The notes under the pieces were generated by a model. The model saw only the letters and a program-made list of their open reading frames with translations, was not told the DNA's origin and did not search any database. A program made the position numbers and the translations under genes. Shown here piece by piece: positions 23,701 through 32,700 of a stretch of 64,000 bases of DNA; positions within the stretch are counted from its first letter, which is position 1; each line of letters begins with the position of its first letter. The stretch spans positions 8,308,001-8,372,000 of the forward strand of contig NC_073642.1 of NCBI RefSeq assembly GCF_029407905.1, read 5' to 3'. The DNA comes from Bubalus kerabau. Lineage: Eukaryota; Chordata; Mammalia; Artiodactyla; Bovidae.

Positions 23701-26700
23701 CGCCCCTCCCGTGGGAAGCGTGTGGTGGGGTGACGGCTGATGAGCAGCCAGTGCTGGGGGGCGGCCGCTGCGGGGAACAGTCCAGCCGTGAGGGGGAGCA
23801 ATGCTGGCTGCAGCCATTGCCCACCTCAGCCCCCTGGGGCGGTGAGCAGCCGTGCGGCACAAGCCCCTGCACCATGGTCCCTGCCACCCTCCAGGAGGCA
23901 GCGGAGGGAAGGTCAACCTCCCAGGGATGGCGAGTCAAGGTTCATAAAGACCAAACGGGCGCTCGTGAAGAGGAGTTTTCAGACCTGAGCTCAGAATTTG
24001 GGCAGGAGCACAAAGTACTGAGAGAATCACATGAGACACAACAAGGATTTATCTTCAGGACACTTAGCAGTGATGGGAAATGCCAGGCTCTGGGCTGCTA
24101 CAAAGGAGCGGGTCAGATTCAGCTGCCTGCATGCCCTCCAGGTCTGCAGGCACTCCGGTCTCAGTGCTGAGCCCTGGGGGCTGGCGGCAGTTCTAACCAC
24201 AGGGCAGGGCTCCCCATCCCCGCCAAGCTCACCTGGCCTTCAGAAAGGCACAGTGACTTAAGTCACCTGCTGCTGGGAAGGACTGATGCCTCCTACACTC
24301 CTAGGAGTTGGCTACGTCAGTCCCTAATGGGTGAGAAAAACAAATGCCCAGCCACAGACAGGAGTGAACTCTGTCCCTGCAGATGTGAGCGAAGAAAGTT
24401 CAACCACCACCAAGAGAAAAGCTAAAAACACACTAAGCCTTGAGGAAAGCTGAGCTGGGAGGGTTGCCCTGACCTCTCAAGCAAGAGGCCCGCCTGTACA
24501 CGCTGACTTCCCACAACAGGGAAGTGGGGACAGGACGCAAAACCCCAGAAAGATGAGGCGTAAAGTCAGAGTCTCTGGACTCCAACCCAGAGGACTTTTA
24601 CAGGAAGGAAACAGGAAGATCCAACACACTCTGTAGAGAAAAAACTCCCTCAAAACCAGGCCTCGCCTAACACGGCACAGGTGTGGGTTATCTAGGCAGC
24701 CCGGCGTCTGCCCTGGAAGGCTGGGCCTCCCGCCCCATCTCAGCCCGTGGGACTCAGGGAAGCCGACACCTCCGAGCACTCTGTTCCCCGGGCCAAGGGC
24801 AGGCACCGGGCCCAGCAGAGCCAGAGGGGCCCCGAGAGTCCTGCCTGGAAAGGAGCCCCTCCTCTGCCCACGAGTGTGGGGGCTGCAGGGACGAGAGCCT
24901 GCAGCCGCTAGGGCCCTCCTGCCATGGCGGGGCAGAGCAAGGCAGGGGCCAGAGACACAGGGCCAGACCGCCAGCAGCGCCACCCGGGCACCGAACCCGC
25001 CGTGCCGAGCGGACAGCTTATCAGTTCTGTGAGGAACAAGAGCCTCCTTTGACTTGAGCCAGTCTGAGAAGGGATTCTGTCACTAACAAGTGACAAAAAT
25101 CCTAATTAATGCTTCCTTCCCCAAAAACAAAGCCCAACAATTTTGATGTTTTCCTTCTTAGTAAAGTTTAGCTTATCTCACTCAGCATGTGTTTGAACAG
25201 CTTGCCGATCTGATTTTGCAGTCGCTCACCCCATGAGGTTTCCGAGGAGAACGTGCGCAGATGGACCTTGGCAAGCACAGACCGGCAAGTGTTGCCTCTG
25301 CCCTCCCCGGTACCCTGATCCCCACCAGCTTGGCCCCGGAACCATCGATTCAGGTGGAGGGTCCGTGCCCCTGGGCAGGCCTGGCCTCTTAGTGGCCCCT
25401 GTGGGTCCAGCCCAGGGCCTGCCCGACAGCCTGCTCCCTCTTCACCGATGGTAACATGAGCCCTGGCCAAAGGCTGGCTCAGGCAGGTCTTCCGGAGAGT
25501 GAAGAATCAGTGAGGCTGGCCCCAGGCTCCAATGTGGACGCCCAGCTTACACTTGTAGGAAAGAAAGCTACTTTTAGACGCACATCAAAGCAGCCAGGTC
25601 ACTCTGATGTTCAGAGTGAGGGTAAGATCAGGAGACCCCACCGACAGCCCCCAGGGCGTGCTGATCTGGGCTGGGCTCCATCCCGGCTGCGTGCCCCAGC
25701 CCAGGAAGAGGCGGGGGTAGACCTCGGTCCCCTCCTCCCCCCTCCAGGTCTAACTTGCCCATCTGCTGACGATGATGGCACTGACCACCAGGCCTCCTGG
25801 GATCAGCCGTGGCCAAGGCTCCAAAGCTCACCCACACCCACGACTGATTCACACTCACAGCAACCAGGAGTGAGGGGGCATCGAGTCCACTTTACATGCC
25901 TTGGTGGGTACGGCACAGGCCCCGCACCAGCCTGGATGCCTGCTTCTAGACCCTTCCTTCACGTGCAAAAGGGGTGCATGGCGTCCACCACCTGAAGGGT
26001 GACACAGTGAGCAGCCTCAAAGGACTTAGCACTGCATCGGGCAGGCAGTAAGGGCTCAGTAACCAGTCATCTCACAAGTGGGGAGCCTGGGTCCCTAAAA
26101 GTCCTTCCACTGTAAGCATCTGTGATCTGGGCCCTCCAGTCCAGTCCTCATTGCTTAGGAAAGCTGCAAGCGGTGAGAGGTGCCACCTCGGCCAGAGATG
26201 GCTCATCCCTGGGGGCAGGAGGTGGGCAGTGAGGGAAAGCACCACTCTGTGACCCACAGGTCATGCCAGGGACACAGGGCCACGGCCTCCACCCCTCTGA
26301 GGGCTCCGTGACTGGTTCATCTGGGTCGATCGAATTCAAGTCAACATCTTCATAAACAAAGCCAGGCACCTGGAGCTCCCTGCTGATCTTTAGGCAGAGA
26401 CAAGTTTCTTGAAGGATAAACCCCGGAGACAGAATCAGAGCCCCGGGGTTTGATGCAACTGCACAAAAACCGGCAGATGGACTCAGACTTTCTGGGTCCG
26501 AGTCCTGGTCCTCTCCTTTCTAGGTCTGTAACTAACACGGTACCTAATCCCTAGGATCCAGGGAGCTGGCGTGTGTAGAGCTCTTCACTGGTTCCCTAGA
26601 CACGCAAAGGGCAGGCAAGGGGGCAAAACGCAGCTACTCCCAGCGCCAGGGGGTGCCCGCTCTGTGATCTGAGTGGGACCCTGCCCCCCTCCCCGCTCTG

Positions 26701-29700
26701 GCCCTGGACACCTGGCTTGGCAACCCTGGGGGCTGCTCCCTGCCGTGACAAAGACACCGCCACTGCACGGAGCCTGCAGGGCTTTAAAGTGCTCAGTGCA
26801 GCGCCCTTACCTGTAGGTTGCCACCTCCAGGCTGAGGCCAGTCTTCACCTGCACGAGATCCTGGTAGTCCCGCAGCCGGTCGGCCATGGCCAAGGTGAGG
26901 GCTGCCTTCTCATCCTCCAGGTAGGCGATCTCTCTCTAAAGAGAACAGAAGTTTTGGGGATCAGGGGGCTGGAGCTCTGCGGCGTCCAACACAGAAAGAG
27001 ATGAAAAATTTCCAGATTTATTAAAAACACAGTCATTGCGAGGATGATTTTTAAATATTGTATTTCTCCCACCTGGAAAATTTTTGTTTTTTTTTTTAAT
27101 CACTTAAGGAAGATGTGATTAGCACACAGAATTTTCTGTTCACACTCCCTAATAATAATGAAAGCTTGTAAAGCATTTCTACACCTTAGACATCAGTCAG
27201 CATAAGTAAATACACTGACGCTGGCCAAGTAAGATGCTTTTCAAAATAAGCCAAGACTAGAAAGCAGGGATTTTACTATATTTAAAACAGAAGTCACTCA
27301 GATCTGAAACAGAATTTCCCCCACACTCAGAATTTCCCCAGTTATATAAGCTGATACAGACTTCTTTGCTTCACCTAGACAAGCTACTTTAAAATCATCT
27401 GGGAGAAAAGTTACATTAATGAGACAAGAAAATATTCAGGGCATAAATGTCAAGAGTCAGACCTGGATATAAACCTTTATGACTGTTCTCATAGCACATG
27501 GTTAATAAGAGCTCCCGGGCACGTGTCCACACTGTCCCCACAGCAGTTCCACTCCCGCAGGGTTAACTGCATCTGTCCATGTCCCGCTGGCTGGGCGACA
27601 CCGCAGGGCGCCGCCTGCTGCCTCCTGCACGCCCCACTCCCCTGCCTCCCCCCATCCCCACCCCCGTCTCTAGAAAAATGTCCTTTACATACGAGTCATA
27701 CAACACACAACTGGTGAACTGGATTTAAAATGAAATGACCAAGAGAATATTACCTTCCTCAAAATGTACCAGTTTAAATCGACAATATATTTTAATAAAC
27801 ACAATGGTTTCATTTATACCATTTCCCAGTTCTGCACTACTCTGCATTAACAGTTTTACATAGCATTTTATAGTTATGCTGGGGAATAATTAGCTGAACA
27901 AATACTTAGAACTTTGAGTAAGTCCACATACTTTAACTTCTGGTTTGCAAGTATTTCTGTATACAATTAACTAAAAAGCTTACATTCTTAGACAATTGTC
28001 TTTGTGGAATTTAAAAATTGTAAGACTATCGGGAGAAGGAAATCTATTTTCATTTATCACATAATCCCTCCATCAAAGGCCCCTGGCAACATGCTGACCG
28101 TCTACAATCAATAGTGTCTACGAAACTAAGGAGTGAATGCAACTAAGGCCTCACACTGGATTTACCACCTAAAAAGAAGCATGATCAGCATGTAAATAAT
28201 TCTGCTTCTCACAGCAGTTCTACACATCTAAACTAATAATTGCTGTTATGTTCTTTTTGTCTACATAAAGTATTTTAAAAATAAAAACTGAAGCTACTTC
28301 GCTTTGAAAGCGAAGGAGTAATTTTAAAGCAAAGCAGTAAATTTAAGAAGTGCTAGGTAGTATCTGAGGGTGGATAAGTGTAAACACCCTCCAAAACTGG
28401 CATTATAAATAAAGAGGTTCATCAAAGCAGACCATTGGCCAGTCTTAAGTGACAGCTACCAGAATTTGGTCACGCATGACATTCACATATTCTGTAGTTA
28501 AGTCTCAGTGTTAAACCCCCATGTTCCCCCATTTTAGAGGAAGTATAAACTCAGGTACAAGGTTACAGTATGAAATGTTATGTAAACATATGAATCCTTC
28601 CTACTAGAGAAAATTCTACCTAAATATTAGAATTTGATGACACATAGTAATGTCTTTGCTGCTGCTGCTGCTAAGTCGCTTCAGTCGTGTCCAACTCTGT
28701 GTGACCCCATAGACGGCAGCCCACCAGGCTCCCCGTCCCTGGGATTCTCCAGGCAAGAACACTGGAGTGGGTTGCCATTTCCTTCTCCAATGCATGAAAG
28801 TGAAAAATGAAAGTGAAGTCGCTCAGTCGTGTCTGACTCTAGCGACCCCATGGACTGCAGCCTACCAGGCTCCTCCGCCCATGGGATTTTCTAGGCAAAA
28901 ATACTGGAGTGGGGTGCCATTGCCTTCTCCGATGTCTTTGCAGAGAAGTTCAGTTATTGCTAAAATGCTTAGGAAAAGAACCAGACATAATCAGTTCTCT
29001 AACCACAAACCTCCTAGGCAAGTTAAGATCTCCCAGCCATGCCAAGGAGGTAGCACCAAGATTTTCTCCCTCCCAGGGGCCCAGAACAGTTCTGTACTGC
29101 ACAAAATAGAGGAAAAATCAAACTGTTAAAGTTACAATAAGAGCAGTTCCAACCACATACCCCATGTGAGTCAAGTCTTCCTAAACTGTCAAAGGAAAAC
29201 TCATTGACTTTTGGAAGCAGGAACGTAAGAATTACTGGCTCCCAGCAGTCTCCACAGGAATTGTATCCCATCCTGCTGATTGAATAAAGCGTCAGACTTG
29301 GCCTCCAGTTCTCCAGAAGTTTTCAGACCCTGGGCTAGGCCAAGGCACTTGAGCCTGACACACAGCAGCGAATTCTAACCCAGGCAGAGCAGTTTTGCCG
29401 AGTGACACAAGAGCTGGGGAAAAAGGTCACCTTTTCAGTTGCTATTTTAGAGAACTTCTGGGTGCCTCACAACGGATGATGAAATGCAAGCTACAGAAGG
29501 GAAAGCATGCTGCGCTCAGCGTCCAGAGAATTCCCTTTCTCTTCACCCAACGTGAGCGGCTCCTAGCTAAGCACATCACCCAGACACAAGAGGAAGAGCC
29601 TGCAAAAGTCACCTTGAATGGCGGAGCTCGAGGAAATTTAATACTATTCTCATTTAGATGCAAAAACTAAGTGTTAATAACAATGCATTGACTGGATGCT

Positions 29701-32700
29701 AAGTATTTGCAGTTCTGACCCAGGCCACATTCTGAACTCCAGGCTCATCATTTTATGTTATGAGAACAGGTGGCTATCTTGGAGGCATTTCAAACCCAAC
29801 TCTGCTCTCCCACCCAAGCCCGCCTTCCTGTACCAACCCCGTTCCTCCAGCTCCTCTGGCCCCAAGCCCTGGAGAGGACCTGATTTCTCCCTCTCTCCCA
29901 CCATATCCAATCCATCTGCAAAGCCTATGGGTTTCAACTTCAGGGTGAAGTCTGACCTCTGCCCTTCACTGCTGCCCATGGCCCAGTCCTCCAGCACCTC
30001 CTGTCTTGATGGCAAGGTCTTCAAAAGAGAGCGCCCTGCTCCCACCTGTGTGGTTGGAACTGCACTTATCTTAACTTACAGTCTGATTTTCCTCCTCTTA
30101 TTTTGCGGGATGCAGAACTGTTCTGGGAGGGAGAGAATTTTTGTGTTACCTCTTTGGCATGGCTCGGAGATCTTGACCTGCTTAGCAGATTTGCAGTTAG
30201 AGCACTGAATGTGTAGGATATTTTTTTTCTAAGCATTTTAACAATAATTAAATTTCTCTGCTACAGTCCATGGGGTAACAAAGAGTTGGACACGACTGAT
30301 GCGACTTAGCACGCACAAACTTCTTTGCTAGGAAGTCATGTGCAACACAGCAGCCAAGGAGACTCCTTGAAGACACAGGTCACCACTCTTCTCTGCACAG
30401 AGCCCTCCAGCGGCTTCCCACACGCTCAGAGCAGAAGCTCAGGGCCTGCGGTGGCCCCCTTCTCCTCCCCCACGTACCCTGGTCACACCCGCCCCTGAAT
30501 ACCGCACTGCTTCCACCTCCAGACCTGTGAGGTCAAGGACTTGTCCGTTGGGTCTGTTATGTTCCCTGCTGTACCCCGGGGACTTTAGAGGCCAGCCTGG
30601 CACACTACGTGCTCAATGTGGGCTAGTTTCATCACCCCTAGCTCACAGATGGGGAAACGGAGTCCCAAACATGGCAGAGCCAGAAATGAGACCCAAGCGG
30701 GGCAGCTAAACTGACTCCATTACAATCAAAAGAAAGTTCTGTCATTCACACCTCGGTGGTTGTGTAAGCTGTCCAGGGCCAGCCTCGAGGCTAAAAGCAC
30801 ACTTTCACAAGCCAAAATCTCTGTGTTTATGGGTAAGGCTGCTGTAAATCACAGATGTCTTCCAGTTTTTGCCTGAAGTCCCTTCCTGCAGACTGGGAGG
30901 CAGGGTTCAAGTCATCTGTGCTCAGTCGCTCAGTTGTGACCAACTCTTTGTGGCCCCATGAACTGTAGCCCGCCAGGCTCCCCTGTCCATGGAATTTTCC
31001 AGGCAAGAATACTGGAGTGGGTTGCCATTTCCTTCTCTAGGGGATCTTCTCAACCCAGGGATCAAACCCACATATCTTACATTTCCTGCATTGGCAGACG
31101 GATTCTTTACCACCACACCACCTGGGAAGCTTCAAGAAATCTGAACCATACAAAAATGCTGGGGACTTGGATGTCCGTTCATCAAACTTCTCTGGCAAAT
31201 CTGAGGCAAGGGGCCTACCAGACAGGCCTAAGGCATGCAGGCCATCTGGGAAGGCCCACTTTTCCCAGAGAGGCCTGGTGAGCAGCTTCCCCCCTCGAGC
31301 TGCAGACGCAGCCCAGAGCCTGGATACTGTGTAGGGGTTCCTGCCTCCAAATAGGGGTTTCCATTAAACCATACGGGAAACAGAAGAAAATAAATGAATG
31401 ACTTAACTCTAAAACTATTCTGACAGCAGCCAGCTGGAAGGGTCTGAAAGCATTTTAGAATTTTAGATTAACAGGCACCTCTATGCTAATCCTTAGGAAG
31501 AACAGGGATCATCACTTCTGAAAGCAAAATGAACACTGATTTAAAGTCCATTTTAACAGAACAGACAGAAGAGAGGGAATATTGCCCAGTGGTTAGTTGT
31601 TCAAGCAATGAAGCCGCAATCAAACCCAGGCTTAGCTATTTACTAACTGGGTGATCTATGGGCCTCAGTTTCATCATCTGCAAGGTGAGGCAAATACTGG
31701 TACCCACTTCCTAAGACTGGCATGAGGACTGAGAGTGAATACCCATGTGATGGGCTTCGTACCTGTGGTACCCGGCATCAGTTCAGTTCAGTCGCTCAGT
31801 CGTGTCCGACTCTTTGCGACCCCATGAATTGCAGCACGCCAGGCCTCCCTGTCCATCACCAACTCCCAGAGTTCACCCAAACCCATGTCCATCGAGTTGG
31901 TGATGCCATCCAGCCATCTCATCCTCTGTTGTCCTCTTTTCCTCCTGCCCCCAATCCCTCCCAGCATCAGAGACTTTTCCAATGAGTCAACTCTTCGCAT
32001 GAGGTAGCCAAAGTACTGGAGTTTCAGCTTTAGCATCATTCAGCTAATTCTTAGTAATGAAACTTTTATTACAGTAAATTAGTTAAATCAGGTCTTATAT
32101 TTTCAGTCTCCCCAGGGTAGCTTCTTTAGAATTTGAAAACATCAGGAGCTAGGGGTTAAATCATCAATACTCACTCTTAAACAAAATTTCTAGCATTTCT
32201 ACACTCCTTAAAAATAAAACACTAATGCTTGGTGTTGAGAGTCTTTGGAATGCAACTTGAAATATGGTTGCTTTAAGCTAACTGATGAAAGATTCAGGGT
32301 ATGGATAAGGAAATACACGGTACGATAAAGCCTGCAAGTCCTTATCAACATTTTCCTTCATCTTTATTTACTTTTAGTGGAATGAAGCAAATTCCAATAA
32401 GAAAGGTACTACTGGACAGGAGGGTGGGGTCCTGGTTCTGGGTCAGGTGTGACCCCAGGGAAGGGCCCTGGAGTCCCAGTGTCAAAGAAGGTAATCTGAA
32501 CTGCATGTCAAGTGCCCACCTCTACTGGAATCAGAGGAACTCTGCTTCTGTTTCATATCTGGGGGCAAACTTAAAGAGTTAACAGGGAGCAAAAGGGTTC
32601 TGATGCTAAAAGGAACACTGAAACCAGAGCTTCCAGGTCCAAAATGAGCCCAGTGGGCTACGACTGCAAATGAATGGTGAGGACTGAGCCCACCGAACAC

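Larger units (their letters stand above)
17022..26810 (-). other. SYNM: SYNM intron 2
   Basis: The largest intron (9.8 kb), GT-AG. Much of 17.1-26.7 kb is GC-rich and poor in ruminant SINEs, with only one Bov-tA. It holds a 34-base VNTR, a duplicated site around an A-tract, MIR and L2 remnants and G-rich runs on the + strand. Long open frames at 18855-19538, 21418-22089, 23535-24170 and 24477-24983 lack splice sites, homology or conserved starts, so I do not call genes. Confidence 0.9.

Noticed and set aside
23535..24170. 211-codon frame starting with a hydrophobic stretch
   Set aside because: It looks secretory at the N terminus but starts in the AT-rich flank of a SINE inside SYNM intron 2, with no further support.
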